64,000 nucleotides of DNA from Methylibium sp. NZG (GTDB taxonomy: Bacteria > Pseudomonadota > Gammaproteobacteria > Burkholderiales > Burkholderiaceae_C): contig LGRD01000002.1 in NCBI GenBank assembly GCA_001263235.1, positions 1 to 64,000 of the forward strand, given 5' to 3'. Below the pieces are notes generated by a model. That model was not told the origin of the DNA. It was given only the letters and a program-made list of their open reading frames with translations, and did no database searches. Shown in pieces: positions 1 to 12,500 of the stretch (positions are counted from its first letter, which is position 1; every line of letters begins with the position of its first letter). Made by a program: the position numbers and the translations under genes.

Positions 1-157
1 GGGGCGGGGCGCGGAGTGAGTTTCGGCGACGGGCCGCGAGACCGAGCACCGCAGCGCAGTCGCTGTACCCAGCGACCGACCCAGCATGAGCCCCCGCCGA
101 ACACCGCCCGCCGCGAGCCGCTCAACCGCATGCAGGTGGCTTCGAAACGAGCGCGTC
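1..157. other. Window edge without a recognisable gene
   Basis: In related glp clusters a second permease gene would follow glpP on the minus strand. None of the three minus-strand frames in these 157 bases reads like the hydrophobic N-terminus of a permease, so either the next gene starts beyond the edge or a spacer precedes it. The stretch is very GC-rich with short G runs at its left end. Confidence 0.4.
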
Positions 158-1032
<875 letters not shown>

Positions 1033-1036
<4 letters not shown>

Positions 1037-2121
1037 GCGACCAACTCCTCGTTGCGGTACCAGCAGGTGTGCGTGCCGACGATGCCCAGCCACACCCCGT
1101 CGCCGACCTTCGGGATGCGCTGGTCGGGGCCGATACGCGCGCGCACCGTCGATGCGTTGGTGCCTGAACCGACAGTGGCGCTGACGAGCCAGTAGGTGCC
1201 GATGTCCTGCGCCTGTGTCACGGTGGCCGGCACGGCGCCGGCATCGTTCGGATGGGCCAGCGTCACGTACTCGGGCCGCACGCCGAGCGTGAACGCGTCG
1301 GCACTGGCTGGCACGCGGCCGGTCGCGGCGAGCGCGTGGCCGGCCACGTCCAGCCCGCTGGCCGTGCGGCGCGCCGACAGAAAGTTCATGCCCGGCGAGC
1401 CGATGAAGTGCCCGACGAACGTGTGCTGCGGCCGCTCGAACAAGTCTGACGCGCTGCCCACCTGCACCGCGCGGCCGCGCGTCATCACCACCACCTGGTC
1501 GGCGAAGGTCAGCGCTTCGATCTGGTCGTGCGTCACGTAGATCAGCGTGAGCTTGAGCTCATGGTGAATCTGTTTGAGCTTGCGGCGCAACTGCCACTTG
1601 AGGTGCGGGTCGATCACCGTCAGCGGCTCATCGAACAGCACCGCGCTCACGTCTTCGCGCACCAGCCCGCGGCCGAGGCTGATCTTCTGCTTGGCATCAG
1701 CCGCCAGGCCGGCGGCGCGCATGTTGAGTTGGCCGCTCATCTCCAGCATCTCGGCGATCTGGCCGACGCGCTGTTTGATGCGCTCGGGCGCCACACCGCG
1801 GTTCTTCAGCGGGAAGGCCAGGTTCTGGGCCACCGTCATCGTGTCGTAGATCACCGGGAACTGAAACACCTGTGCGATGTTGCGCTGCTGCGGTGTCAGC
1901 GCGGTGACATCCTTGCCGTCGAACTTCACCGTGCCGTGCGAGGGTTTCACCAGCCCCGAGATGATGTTGAGCATCGTCGTCTTGCCGCAGCCCGACGGGC
2001 CCAGCAGCGCGTACGCGCCGCCGTCGACAAAGCTCATCTTGAGCGGCAGCAGCGCGTAGTCCTCGTCGCGCTGCGGGTTGGGGCGGTAGGCGTGCGCCAG
2101 GTCGAGGTCGATGCGGGCCAT
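1033..2121 (-). CDS. glpT: Glycerol ABC transporter ATPase GlpT
   Basis: This 362-residue MalK-class ATPase would energise glycerol import with GlpS. Walker A is GPSGCGKT at residues 41-48 and Walker B is VLFDEP at 161-166, followed by a C-terminal OB-fold (MOBE-like) regulatory region. The signature motif is degenerate: where LSGGQ is expected near residue 141 the sequence reads ADAKQKIS. The partner GlpS has a canonical signature, so the pair probably forms an asymmetric heterodimer with one good composite ATP site. The ATG at 2121 lies 1 bp beyond the end of glpS, and the gene overlaps glpP by 4 bp. A longer reading frame upstream is excluded because it would run into glpS. Confidence 0.85.
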
Positions 2122-2122
2122 G

Positions 2123-3202
2123 TCAGCTCCTTGGCCGCGCAACGGGCGCCACCAGCAGCTCGCCCCGCGCATCGAACACATGCACGTGCGCCGGGTTCAG
2201 GTACAGCGTGATCGCTTCGCCGAGCGTGAAGACGTGAACGCCGGTGAGCTGCGCCACCAGTTCGCCCACCGGCGTGTCAGCGTGAACAAACGTGTCGGAG
2301 CCCGAAATCTCGGCCAGCTCCACCTTGCCCGGCAGCGCGATGTCGCCGTCGCGCCGGTGCACGTGCAGCGCGCTCGCACGCACGCCGACCGTCAGCGCAC
2401 CGCTCGACGCGGCGCCTGCCGGCACGGTCACCGCGAGCGCCGTGTCGGGCGCCATGCGCACGCCTTGCGCGGTGGCGGTGGCGGCCACCAGGTTCATCGG
2501 CGGGTCGCTGAACGCACGCGCCACGCGGATCGATTTCGGGCGGTGAAACACTTCCGTCGTCGGCCCGTACTGCAGCAACTCGCCGGCATCCATCACCGCG
2601 GTGTAGCCGCCCAGCAGCAACGCCTCGGTGGGCTCGGTGGTGGCGTAGACGACGGTCGATTCACCGGCCGCAAAGAGCTGCGTCAGCTCGTCGCGCAACT
2701 CCTCGCGCAGCTTGTAGTCCAGGTTCACCAGCGGTTCGTCGAGCAGCATCAGCGGCGCTTTCTTGGCCAGCGCGCGGGCCAGTGCCACACGCTGCTGCTG
2801 GCCACCCGACAACTCGGCCGGCAAGCGCTTCAAAAACGGCTCGATGTGCAGCTTGGCGGCCAGCTCGTTCACGCGCGCATCGATGTTGGCCTCGCGCCGC
2901 AGCTTCAGCGGCGAGGCGATGTTGTCGGCCACCGTCATCGACGGGTAGTTGATGAACTGTTGGTAGACCATCGCCACGTTGCGCTCGCGCACCGGCTGGC
3001 CTGTCACGTCGGCGCCGTCGGCCAGCACGCGGCCTTTGCTCGGTTTGTCCAGGCCGGCCATCACGCGCATCAGCGTGGTCTTGCCGGCTTGTGTGGCGCC
3101 CAGCAGCACCGTCACGGCGCGTGGCACCAGCGTCAGGTCCAGCGGGTACAGGTGAACGTGAGCGCCCTGGCGCTGTTCGATGCGTTCGAGCATCAGTTCC
3201 AT
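2123..3202 (-). CDS. glpS: Glycerol ABC transporter ATPase GlpS
   Basis: This is a 359-residue MalK-class ABC ATPase and the partner of GlpT. Walker A is GATQAGKT at residues 35-42, the signature LSGGQQQR lies at 130-137 and Walker B is MLLDEP at 151-156, all canonical. A MOBE-like domain fills the C-terminal third. The chosen ATG at 3202 overlaps the end of glpD by 10 bp. An ATG three codons later, at 3193, forms a TGATG junction with the glpD stop and is an equally plausible start. Direct linkage to glpD is the main argument for glycerol as substrate. Confidence 0.85.
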   Translation of the reverse strand: MELMLERIEQRQGAHVHLYPLDLTLVPRAVTVLLGATQAGKTTLMRVMAGLDKPSKGRVLADGADVTGQPVRERNVAMVYQQFINYPSMTVADNIASPLKLRREANIDARVNELAAKLHIEPFLKRLPAELSGGQQQRVALARALAKKAPLMLLDEPLVNLDYKLREELRDELTQLFAAGESTVVYATTEPTEALLLGGYTAVMDAGELLQYGPTTEVFHRPKSIRVARAFSDPPMNLVAATATAQGVRMAPDTALAVTVPAGAASSGALTVGVRASALHVHRRDGDIALPGKVELAEISGSDTFVHADTPVGELVAQLTGVHVFTLGEAITLYLNPAHVHVFDARGELLVAPVARPRS

Positions 3203-4854
3203 GCGGTTTCCTTGGGGGCGCCCGCCGCCACCTCGGCACGCCAGTGCGCGCTGCACCAGGCCGCGACCGTTTCGCGCTGGGCGGCGTTCATGTGCAGGCC
3301 GAGCTTGGTGCGGCGCCACAGCACGTCGTCGGCGGTGCGCGCCCATTCGTGGTCGTGCAGGTAGTTCAGCTCGGCTTCGAACAGGCCGTTGACGATCTCG
3401 CGGCCGAGGCCGCCCGCGCCGAGCAGCGTGTCGACGCGCGAGCCGTAGCAGCGCGCCAGGCGTTGCGCCAACGCGGGGGGGAGCTGCGGGTGGCGCTGCG
3501 TCAGTGACAGCACAAACCGCGCGAAGTCGCCGGCCACGTCGCCACGCGACAGCGAGGCGCTGCCCCGTTCGCCACCTGCGCTGCCGCCGAGGTTGCCCCC
3601 CGGCAGTGCGCTGCCGGCGGTCCACGCGCCGCGCGACATTTGCAGCGGCGCGCTCAACAGGTCGGCGGCTTCTTCGGCCAGTTTGCGAAACGTCGTGATC
3701 TTGCCGCCCCAGACGGAAAGCAGCGGCGCCGCGCTGCTGCTGTCGGCCATCGCCGTGTCGAGTTCGAGCGAGTAGTCGCGCGTCACGGCCGCCGGGTCGC
3801 CCGACTCGTCGTCGAGCAGCGGACGCACGCCGGAGTACGTCCACACCACGTCGGCCGGCGTGACCGCCTGCTCGAAGTAGCGGCTCGCCTGCTCGCACAG
3901 GTAAGCGATCTCGCTCGTGTCGATCTGCGCCTGGCCGATCGCGCCGGCATGCTCCACGTCGGTGGTGCCGATGAGCGTGAACTCGCCTTCGTAGGGAATG
4001 GCAAAGATGATGCGCTTGTCGGGGTTCTGGAAGATGTAGGCGTGGTCGTGCTTGAACAGCTTCTTCACGACGATGTGGCTGCCCTTGACGAGCCGCAATG
4101 CCTTGGGCCGCGGCGCATGCGCGTGCTCGCTCAAGAACTGCGCCGCCCACGGGCCGGCGGCGTTGACGAGCGCGCGTGCCGTCACCAGCCGTGTCTGGCC
4201 TGCCGCACTTTGCAGCCGCACCTGCCAGTGCGTCGCGCCGCGCCGCGCGTCGACGCAGCGCCAGCGCGTCAGCACGGTGGCGCCGCGCTCGGCGGCGTCC
4301 ATCGCGTTGAGCACCACCAGGCGCGCGTCGTCCACCCAGCCGTCGGAGTAGACGAAGCCTTTGGTGAAGTGGCGCTTCAGCGGTTTGCCCGCCGCGTGCT
4401 GGCGCAGGTCGATCGTGCGCGACGCTGGCAGCACCTCGCGCTTGGCGAGGTGGTCGTACAGGAACAGCCCGGCGCGGATCATCCAGACGGGTCTCATGCT
4501 CGGGTCGTGCGGCATCACGAAGCGCAGCGGCCACATGATGTGCGGCGCGCTCTTGAGCAGCACCTCGCGTTCGGCGAGCGCCTTGCGCACGAGCGAGAAC
4601 TCGTAGTACTCAAGGTAGCGCAGCCCACCGTGGATCAGCTTGGTGCTGCACGACGAGGTGTGCGAGGCGAGGTCGTCCTTCTCGCACAGCAGCACGCTCA
4701 CGCCGCGGCCGGCGAGGTCGCGCGCGATGCCAGCGCCGTTGATGCCGCCGCCGACGACGAGCACGTCGCAGGTGTGGTGCTGCGCCTGCGTCGCATCGTC
4801 GGCGCTGGCAGTGGCTTTGGGGTCGGACTTCAAACTGGGGGTCTCGCGTTCCAT
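3193..4854 (-). CDS. glpD: Aerobic glycerol-3-phosphate dehydrogenase
   Basis: GlpD oxidises sn-glycerol 3-phosphate to dihydroxyacetone phosphate with FAD and passes electrons to the quinone pool at the inner membrane. The 553-residue protein has the FAD dinucleotide motif VGGGINGAG near residues 34-42, then conserved segments such as SCSTKLIHGGLRYLEYYEF and IGTTDVE, and a C-terminal GlpD cap domain. Length is in the range of the roughly 500-550-residue family, with a slightly longer polar N-terminus. The ATG at 4854 is the first that leaves an intergenic gap to glpR. The gene heads a glpD-glpS-glpT-glpP transcription unit and is divergent from glpR, as expected for GlpR control. Confidence 0.93.
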   Translation of the reverse strand: MERETPSLKSDPKATASADDATQAQHHTCDVLVVGGGINGAGIARDLAGRGVSVLLCEKDDLASHTSSCSTKLIHGGLRYLEYYEFSLVRKALAEREVLLKSAPHIMWPLRFVMPHDPSMRPVWMIRAGLFLYDHLAKREVLPASRTIDLRQHAAGKPLKRHFTKGFVYSDGWVDDARLVVLNAMDAAERGATVLTRWRCVDARRGATHWQVRLQSAAGQTRLVTARALVNAAGPWAAQFLSEHAHAPRPKALRLVKGSHIVVKKLFKHDHAYIFQNPDKRIIFAIPYEGEFTLIGTTDVEHAGAIGQAQIDTSEIAYLCEQASRYFEQAVTPADVVWTYSGVRPLLDDESGDPAAVTRDYSLELDTAMADSSSAAPLLSVWGGKITTFRKLAEEAADLLSAPLQMSRGAWTAGSALPGGNLGGSAGGERGSASLSRGDVAGDFARFVLSLTQRHPQLPPALAQRLARCYGSRVDTLLGAGGLGREIVNGLFEAELNYLHDHEWARTADDVLWRRTKLGLHMNAAQRETVAAWCSAHWRAEVAAGAPKETAWN

Positions 4855-4951
4855 TGTTTTCGCTTCATTTCCATAGTAAGCAGTGATTGTTCCTTTTCTA
4901 CCCGGGAATCCCCTCACAAGGGTTCGCATGGGTTCGTTTAGCCTCCGCGGC
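4855..4951. promoter_or_regulatory. Divergent glpD/glpR promoter region
   Basis: This 97-bp gap is the only non-coding stretch available to drive both glpD (left) and glpR (right). It is visibly more AT-rich than its surroundings. TTCG or CGAA elements recur (TTTTCGCTTC near 4858, GGTTCGCATGGGTTCGTTTA near 4920-4939). TTCG is the core of DeoR-family GlpR operators, so these are candidate GlpR half-sites. This is inference and no perfect dyad was found. Confidence 0.45.
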
Positions 4952-5719
4952 ATGAACCCCAACCCCCGGCAGGCCGACCTGCTGAAGGAAGTGCGGCGCC
5001 TCGAATCGGTCTCGGTCGAGGCGCTGGCCGAACGCTTCGGCGTGACGCTGCAAACCGTGCGGCGCGACGTGACGCTGCTCGCCGAGGCCGGCTTGCTGGC
5101 GCGCTTTCACGGCGGCGTGCGCGTGCCGAGTTCCACCACCGAAAACATTGCCTACCGCCAGCGCCAGTTGCTCAACGAAGGCGCCAAGCAGCGCATCGCG
5201 CGCGCGGTGGCGCAGGCGGTGCCCAACGGCTGCTCGCTGCTGATCAACATCGGCACCACCACCGAGGCGATTGCGCGCGAGCTGCTGCGCCACCAGGGCC
5301 TGCGCGTCATCACCAACAACCTGAACGTGGCGGCGATCCTGTCGGACAACCCGGACTGCGAGGTCATCGTCGCCGGTGGCGTGGTGCGCTCGCGCGACCG
5401 CGGCATCATCGGCGAGGTGACGGTGGAGTTCATCAGCCAGTTCAAGGCCGACATCGGCCTCATCGGCATCTCCGGCATCGAGGCCGACGGCAGCCTGCGC
5501 GACTTCGACTACCACGAGGTCAAGGTCTCGCGCGCCATCATCGAGCACTCGCGCCAGGTGTGGCTGGCCACCGACCACAGCAAGTTCAACCGGCCGGCGA
5601 TGGTGGAGCTGGCGCGGCTGAGCCAGCTCGATCGCTTGTTCACCGACGTGGCGCCTCCCGCGCCGTTCCCCGCCCTGCTCGCGGAGGCGGGTGTTCGCTG
5701 CGACGTCGCAGCAGCTTGA
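4952..5719 (+). CDS. glpR: DeoR-family glycerol-3-phosphate regulon repressor
   Basis: This 255-residue DeoR/GlpR regulator has an N-terminal winged helix-turn-helix near residues 20-60 ([19 protein letters not shown]) and a C-terminal sugar-phosphate sensor domain of the isomerase type. The sensor carries the family features [23 protein letters not shown] and a late DHSKF motif. The ATG at 4952 is chosen because the family normally begins just before the helix-turn-helix; the upstream extension to 4883 is unlike the family. Position between glpD and glpK indicates that it represses glycerol use until glycerol 3-phosphate accumulates. Confidence 0.88.
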   Translation: MNPNPRQADLLKEVRRLESVSVEALAERFGVTLQTVRRDVTLLAEAGLLARFHGGVRVPSSTTENIAYRQRQLLNEGAKQRIARAVAQAVPNGCSLLINIGTTTEAIARELLRHQGLRVITNNLNVAAILSDNPDCEVIVAGGVVRSRDRGIIGEVTVEFISQFKADIGLIGISGIEADGSLRDFDYHEVKVSRAIIEHSRQVWLATDHSKFNRPAMVELARLSQLDRLFTDVAPPAPFPALLAEAGVRCDVAAA

Positions 5720-5766
5720 GGCGCGGCCTGCAAGACTTTGAGGCGCCGACTCTGGAGACGCACCCC

Positions 5767-7392
<1,626 letters not shown>

Positions 7393-7399
7393 CCCGCCG

Positions 7400-7894
7400 A
7401 TGGTGCTGCGACGGCAAGCGCGCAGCGGTGGGTTGCCACCGACCCTCGCCGCCGACGCCGCCGACGCTGCTGGCGGCACGACTCAAAACACGACCCACGA
7501 CGCGACCCACGACGCGACCCACGACACAACCCACGACGCCGATCTCGCGGCGCAGGCGAGCCCCTGGCAGCACATTGCCCGCATCGACGCCTCGCTGTTC
7601 GAGCTGTTGCGCGCACGCGCTGCCACGTCGACCATCTGCCCGTCGGAGGTGGCGCGATCGGTGGCCCGAGCGCCTGCGGGGTCGAACCCATCGGCACTCG
7701 CATGGCGCACCCTCATGCCGCTGGTGCGCGAACGATCGGCCTTCTGGGCCGGCTTGGGCAGGCTGCGGATCACGCGCGCGGGAGAGCCGCTCGACCCGGC
7801 CGGAGACCTCGGCGGTGGGCCGATCCGCATTGGCCGCGGGCCGGCTTTCGACGAGGGTCCGGACAACGCGGCGCTGCCGCCGAGCGCAACGTAG
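7400..7894 (+). CDS. DUF3253 domain protein with Thr-His-Asp repeats
   Basis: The C-terminal half of this 164-residue protein (from about residue 60) matches the DUF3253 pattern: ICPSEVAR, then WRTLMPLVRE, then RLRITRAGEPLDP and a GPIRIGRG ending. This is a small winged-helix-like fold of unknown role. The N-terminal third is low-complexity, with THDATHDATHDTTHD encoded by four 12-bp tandem units at 7493-7540. The first ATG lies 7 bp after glpK, suggesting cotranscription. A start after the repeats cannot be excluded. Function is unknown. Confidence 0.6.
   Translation: MVLRRQARSGGLPPTLAADAADAAGGTTQNTTHDATHDATHDTTHDADLAAQASPWQHIARIDASLFELLRARAATSTICPSEVARSVARAPAGSNPSALAWRTLMPLVRERSAFWAGLGRLRITRAGEPLDPAGDLGGGPIRIGRGPAFDEGPDNAALPPSAT
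7493..7540 (+). repeat. 12-bp coding minisatellite, four units
   Basis: Four head-to-tail copies of a 12-mer beginning ACCCACGAC lie here; the last two differ in the final three bases. The unit length keeps the reading frame of the DUF3253 gene and encodes Thr-His-Asp-Ala/Thr. Confidence 0.8.
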
Positions 7895-8086
7895 CGCCAC
7901 GCGCTGCGCGCCCCTTGCGCATCGCCGAACGTGACGAAGTGCGTTGCGCTGACGCAACCGCCCAACACACTCGTCAAGACTCCCCACACCCACCCCCCAT
8001 GAAGGGGCCCGGTCCCCCCTCAGCAGCCTTCCGCCTGGCGACGCACGCAGCCCACAATCGGTGCGTTGTCACTGCCCGTGCCCTGA
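7895..8086. other. Spacer before the Crp/Fnr gene
   Basis: This 192-bp spacer contains no convincing gene. A run of C and G with ACCCCCCATGAAGGGG near 7995 could form a short hairpin and may end the glpR-glpK-DUF3253 transcript. No clear ribosome binding site precedes the next gene. Confidence 0.3.
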
Positions 8087-8788
8087 ATGATCGAGATGCC
8101 CGACCTGGATCTGCTGCGGCGTGTGCCGCTGTTCGCCTTGCTCGACGAGGCCCAATTGCGCATCCTGGCCGGCGGCACCACCCGAACCCGCGTGCCCCGT
8201 GGCGGCCACATCGTGGAGCACCAACGCCGCGCCAACATGCTGTTCATTCTTCTCTCGGGCGAGGCGCGTGTGTACATCGCCGACGCACGCCGGCGCGAGG
8301 TCACGCTGGCCACACTGCGGCCCGGCGATCACGTGGGCGAGATGAGCCTCATCGACGACGAGCCGCACTCGGCGACCGTCACGGCGGAGACCGCGTGCGA
8401 GTTGCTGGCCCTCGGCCGCGAGCAGTTCGCGGCCTGCCTGCCGCAGAGCAACAGCCTCGCGTTTGCGATCCTGCTCGGCTTGGTCCGGCGGCTGCGCCAC
8501 GCCGACGAGCACATCACCAGCCTGGCGCTGCTCGACGTCTACGGCCGCGTGGCCCGCGCGCTGCTGGAGATGGCCGAGGAGGTGGGCGGGCAACTGCTGA
8601 TCCGGCAAAAGGTATCGCGCGAGGCGCTCTCGAAAGTGGTCGGCGCGTCGCGCGAGATGACCGGGCGGGTGCTGCGAAGCCTGGAGCGCCGCGGCGCGAT
8701 CCTCATCCGCGAGGACGGGTCGGTGGCGCTGGACAGCAGCCTGCCGGGCACCGCGGTGAACGGGCGCCGGAGCACGGCGCAGGCGTAG
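8087..8788 (+). CDS. Crp/Fnr-family transcription regulator
   Basis: This 233-residue regulator has an N-terminal cyclic-nucleotide-binding fold (residues about 8-120, with GDHVGEMSLIDDEPHSATV as the phosphate-binding cassette) and a C-terminal winged helix-turn-helix (residues about 185-215, SREALSKVVGASREMTGRVL). No cysteine cluster for an FNR-type Fe-S centre is present. The GEMSLIDDEPHSATV cassette resembles the cAMP-site motif GExxL...RxA but lacks the exact arginine, so the ligand is uncertain. The start at 8087 or the in-frame ATG at 8096 are both possible. Neighbours give no clear target. Confidence 0.85.
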   Translation: MIEMPDLDLLRRVPLFALLDEAQLRILAGGTTRTRVPRGGHIVEHQRRANMLFILLSGEARVYIADARRREVTLATLRPGDHVGEMSLIDDEPHSATVTAETACELLALGREQFAACLPQSNSLAFAILLGLVRRLRHADEHITSLALLDVYGRVARALLEMAEEVGGQLLIRQKVSREALSKVVGASREMTGRVLRSLERRGAILIREDGSVALDSSLPGTAVNGRRSTAQA

Positions 8789-8819
8789 CATCTTCGCTCG
8801 TCCCCAATAGGATTGCGCC

Positions 8820-9209
8820 GTGAAGTTTGCCTACACCATCGTCTACGTCAGCGACGTTGCTGCATCGCTCGCCTTCTTCGAGCGTGCGTTCGGCCTTGCG
8901 CGCCGTTTCCTGCATGAGGGTGGCGACTACGGCGAACTCGAAACCGGTGCCACCACCTTGTCGTTTGCTTCGCACGCCACCGCGCGCGGCAACCTCGGTC
9001 GTGACTACGTCGCCGCCGACCGGTCAGACCAACCGCTGGGCATGGAGATCGGCCTCGTCACCGACGACGTGGGAGCCTCCTGCGACCGCGCCGTGCAGGC
9101 CGGCGCCACCTTGCTGACGCCGCCGACCGTCAAGCCCTGGGGCCAGACCGTTGCGTACGTGCGCTGCCCCGACGGCACGCTGGTGGAACTTTGCACCGCC
9201 ATCGGTTGA
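8820..9209 (+). CDS. VOC-superfamily (glyoxalase-like) protein
   Basis: This 129-residue protein contains one vicinal oxygen chelate domain. FAYTIVYVSDVAASLAFFERAFG opens the first beta-alpha-beta module and the last module ends VRCPDGTLVELC, where the glutamate is a typical metal ligand. Translation is taken from the GTG at 8820, directly before the conserved first strand; no in-frame ATG precedes it. Members include glyoxalase I, dioxygenases and antibiotic-binding proteins, so the substrate cannot be named. It follows the Crp/Fnr gene by 31 bp and may be cotranscribed. Confidence 0.8.
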   Translation: MKFAYTIVYVSDVAASLAFFERAFGLARRFLHEGGDYGELETGATTLSFASHATARGNLGRDYVAADRSDQPLGMEIGLVTDDVGASCDRAVQAGATLLTPPTVKPWGQTVAYVRCPDGTLVELCTAIG

Positions 9210-9270
9210 TGCGGACCAGCGCCGCGCGGTGGTACAAAGCGGCTCCTTCCACCACTCAAGCGAGACGTTC

Positions 9271-9396
9271 ATGAGCGCTGACAGAGACCGCGGCATCCGC
9301 CGGCAAAAGCAGAAGCGGGCGAAACAACGGAAGAAGGCCCACTCGCTGCGCCACCGGCCGACCGGCAGCGAACCGAAGGTTGCGCCGACGGCTTGA
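9271..9396 (+). CDS. Possible small basic protein
   Basis: This 41-residue frame (MSADRDRGIRRQKQKRAKQR...) is very rich in Arg and Lys and would be a nucleic-acid-binding-like peptide. Codon choice is consistent with the genome, but no strong ribosome binding site is present and no family is recognised. It could be chance coding in GC-rich DNA. Confidence 0.3.
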   Translation: MSADRDRGIRRQKQKRAKQRKKAHSLRHRPTGSEPKVAPTA

Positions 9397-9408
9397 CGGA
9401 TGCGGCCC

Positions 9409-9520
9409 CGTTCGGGCTGAGCCTGTCGACGCGCTTCGACAGGCTCAGGCCCTTCGACACGGTCAGGCCCTTCGACAAGCTCAGGATGATCGGGGCCCTT
9501 CGACAGGCTCAGGGCGGGCA
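9409..9520. repeat. Cluster of CCTTCGACA..CTCAGG repeats with hairpin
   Basis: At least four copies of a short unit of the form CCTTCGACANGCTCAGG lie in tandem (near 9434, 9450, 9469 and 9498). The first pair forms a perfect 12-bp stem, TGAGCCTGTCGA at 9418-9429 and its complement at 9436-9447, with a 6-nt loop. The family also occurs at 58334-58383. It lies before the 3' end of the minus-strand dehydrogenase gene and could act as a transcription end for either side. Confidence 0.75.
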
Positions 9521-9551
9521 GTGAGGATTGATGTGGCAGCGCGACGCGGTA

Positions 9552-12500
9552 TCAGTCGCCGCGCCGGTCGATCAACGATGCCAGCAGCCGCACCACGTGC
9601 ATCGCTTCGCGCTGCGCGCCGCCTTCAATCTGGTGCCGGCAACTCGTGCCGTCGGCCACGACGATCGCGTCGGGCCGCTGGCGGATCGCCGGCAGCAGGC
9701 TCAATTCGGCCATCTGCATCGACACCGCGTGGTGCGCGGCATCAAAGCCGAAGCTGCCGGCCATGCCGCAGCACGAACTCTCGATCAACTCCGGCGCTGC
9801 GCCGGGGATCAGCCGCAGCACGTCCAGGATCGGCTCGACCGCGCCGAACGCCTTCTGGTGGCAGTGGCCGTGCAGCAGGATCGGCGCGTCGGCTGAGCGC
9901 AGCGCGAGCGACCAACGGCCGGCCCCCGCCTCGCGCGCGATGAACTCCTCCACCAACAGCGCCTGCGCGGCCACCACCTCGGCGCGCTCGCCCAGGCCCA
10001 TCACCAGCGCCTCGTCGCGCAGCGTCAGCAGGCACGAGGGCTCCAGCCCGACGATCGGGATGCCAGCCTGAGCAAAGGGCAGCAGTGCGTCGATCAGCGC
10101 GCCGACGCTGGCCTTGGCCTGCTCGACCATTCCAGCGGCAAGAAAGGTTCGCCCGCAGCAGTGGTGGCCACCGGCCTTGGTGACGGTGTGCAGCGTGTAG
10201 CCAGCCGCATTCAGCACGTCGGCGGCGGCGAGCGCGTTCTCGGTTTCGAAGCTGCCGTTGAAGGTGTCGACGAACAGCACCGCAGCCTTCTCGCCGGCGG
10301 CTGCGGCGGCCAGCGTCTGCTCGGCGCTGGCGAACATCCACAGGTCGTCGCTTCGCCAGAAGGTGTCGCTGCGCCAGCGCGGCAGCTTGCGCGCCTTCGA
10401 CAGGCCGAGCCACTTTTCGCTCAGCCAGGCCGCGCCGGGCACGGTGTCGCGCAGGTTCATCAACCAGGGCACGCGGCTGGCCCGCGCAGCGTAGTTCGGC
10501 AGATTCGCGATCAGCCGGTCTTTGAGCGTGTGGCCGTGGCGTGCCTTGTAGTGGGCCAGGAACTCAATCTTCATCTTCGCCATGTCCACGCCGGTCGGGC
10601 ACTCGCGCTTGCAGCCTTTGCAGCCGACGCACAAGTCCATCGTGTCGTGCATCGACTCGCTGGTGAAGGCGTCGGCGCCAAGCTGGCCCGACAGCGCCAG
10701 CCGCAGCGTGTTCGCGCGGCCGCGCGTCAGGTGCTGCTCGTCGCGCGTGACGCGGTAGCTCGGGCACATCGTGCCGGCGTCGAACTTGCGGCAGTGGCCG
10801 TTGTTGTTGCACATCTCCACCGCCATCGCCAGGCCGCCGGTCGCATCAAAGCCGGTGCCGGGTGCGGTGGTCGCTTCCGTCACCGCGTCGGCCTGCACGT
10901 TCCAGGCCGACCAGTCGAGCACCGGCGTGATCGCGATGCGCCGGTACGGCTGCGGCGCGGTCGGCGGGCAGAAGCGGAACAGCGAAACGTCGTCCATCTT
11001 CGGCGGGTCGACGATCTTGCCGGGGTTGAACAGGCCCGCCGGGTCGAGCTCGTTCTTGATGGCGCGAAACGCCTGGTTGATGGCCGGGCCGAACTGCCAC
11101 TCGATCCACTCGCCGCGGCACAGACCGTCGCCGTGTTCGCCGCTGAACGCGCCCTTGTATTGGCGCACCAGCACGGCGGCCTCTTCGGCGATGGCGCGCA
11201 TCTTGGCGGCGCCTGCGTGTTCTCCACCGCTGCGCATGTCCAGGATCGGCCGCACGTGCAGCGTGCCCACCGACGCATGCGCGTACCAGGTGCCACGCGT
11301 GCCGTGGCGCGCAAACACCTCCGTCAGCGCGTCGGTGTAGTCGGCCAGGTGTTCCAGCGGCACGGCGCAGTCTTCGATGAAACTGACCGGCTTGCCGTCG
11401 CCCTTCAGGCTCATCATGATGTTGAGGCCGGCCTTGCGCACCTCCCACAAGTTCTTCTGCGCAGCAGCGTCGTGCATGTGGACCACGCTGCCGGGCAGTT
11501 GCAGATCGCCCATCAGCTCATCGAGTTGCTTGAGCTTTGGCAGCAGCTCGGCGCTCGTCTCGCCGCAGAACTCGACCAGCAGGATCGCCGCCGGCCGGCC
11601 GATCAACGCGGTCTCGACCGTCGGCCGGAACGCTGGGTTGCCCAGGCTCAGCTCGATCATCGTGCGATCGACCAGCTCCACCGCAGTGGGCCCGAGCGTG
11701 ACGATGTGCTGCGCCGCCTCCATCGCTGCGCGAAAGCTCGGGAAGTTGACGATGCCCAGCACCTTGGCGCGCGGCAGTTCGGCCAGCTTGAGCGTGAGGC
11801 TGCGTGTGCAGGCCAGCGTGCCCTCGGAGCCGACGAGCAGGTGCGCCAGGTTCACGCTGCCGTCGGGCGTGTACGGCCGCTCGCTCTGGTTGTCGAAGAT
11901 GTCGAGGTTGTAGCCGGCCACACGGCGCATCACCTTGGGCCAGTGCGCGTGGATGTCGTTGCGGTGCTCCACAGCCAGCTGGCGCACGAACTGCGCAATC
12001 TTCGCCTCGCGCACGCCGAGCGTGGCGACGGGGCCGAAGTCGAGCAGCGCACCGTCAGCCAGCCACGCCCGCGCGCCGAGCACGTTGTGCACCATGTTGC
12101 CGTAAGCGATCGAGCGCGAGCCGCACGAGTTGTTGCCCGCCATTCCGCCCAGCGTGGCCTGCGCGCTGGTGGACACATCGACCGGGAACCACAGCCCGTG
12201 GGCTTTCAGGTGCGCGTTCAGGTGGTCCAGCACCATGCCGGGTTCGACCTCGGCGGTGCGCCCGGCCACGTCCAGGCGCAGCAGCTTGCGGAAGTGCTTG
12301 CTGTGGTCGATGACGAGCGCCGCACCGGTGGTCTGCCCGCACTGGCTGGTGCCGCCGCCGCGCGGCAGCACGGGCACCTTCAGCTCGCGCGCGACTTGCA
12401 GTGCGACGGCAATGTCGCGCTCGGTCCGGGGCACCAGCACGCTGGCCGGCATGATCTGGTAGATCGACGCGTCGGTGGCATAGCGGCCGCGCGAGGCGGC

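Noticed and set aside
2123-4534. 803-codon minus-strand frame covering glpS and part of glpD
   Set aside because: Only its last 359 codons resemble a protein family (GlpS). The earlier part is an out-of-frame reading of glpD.
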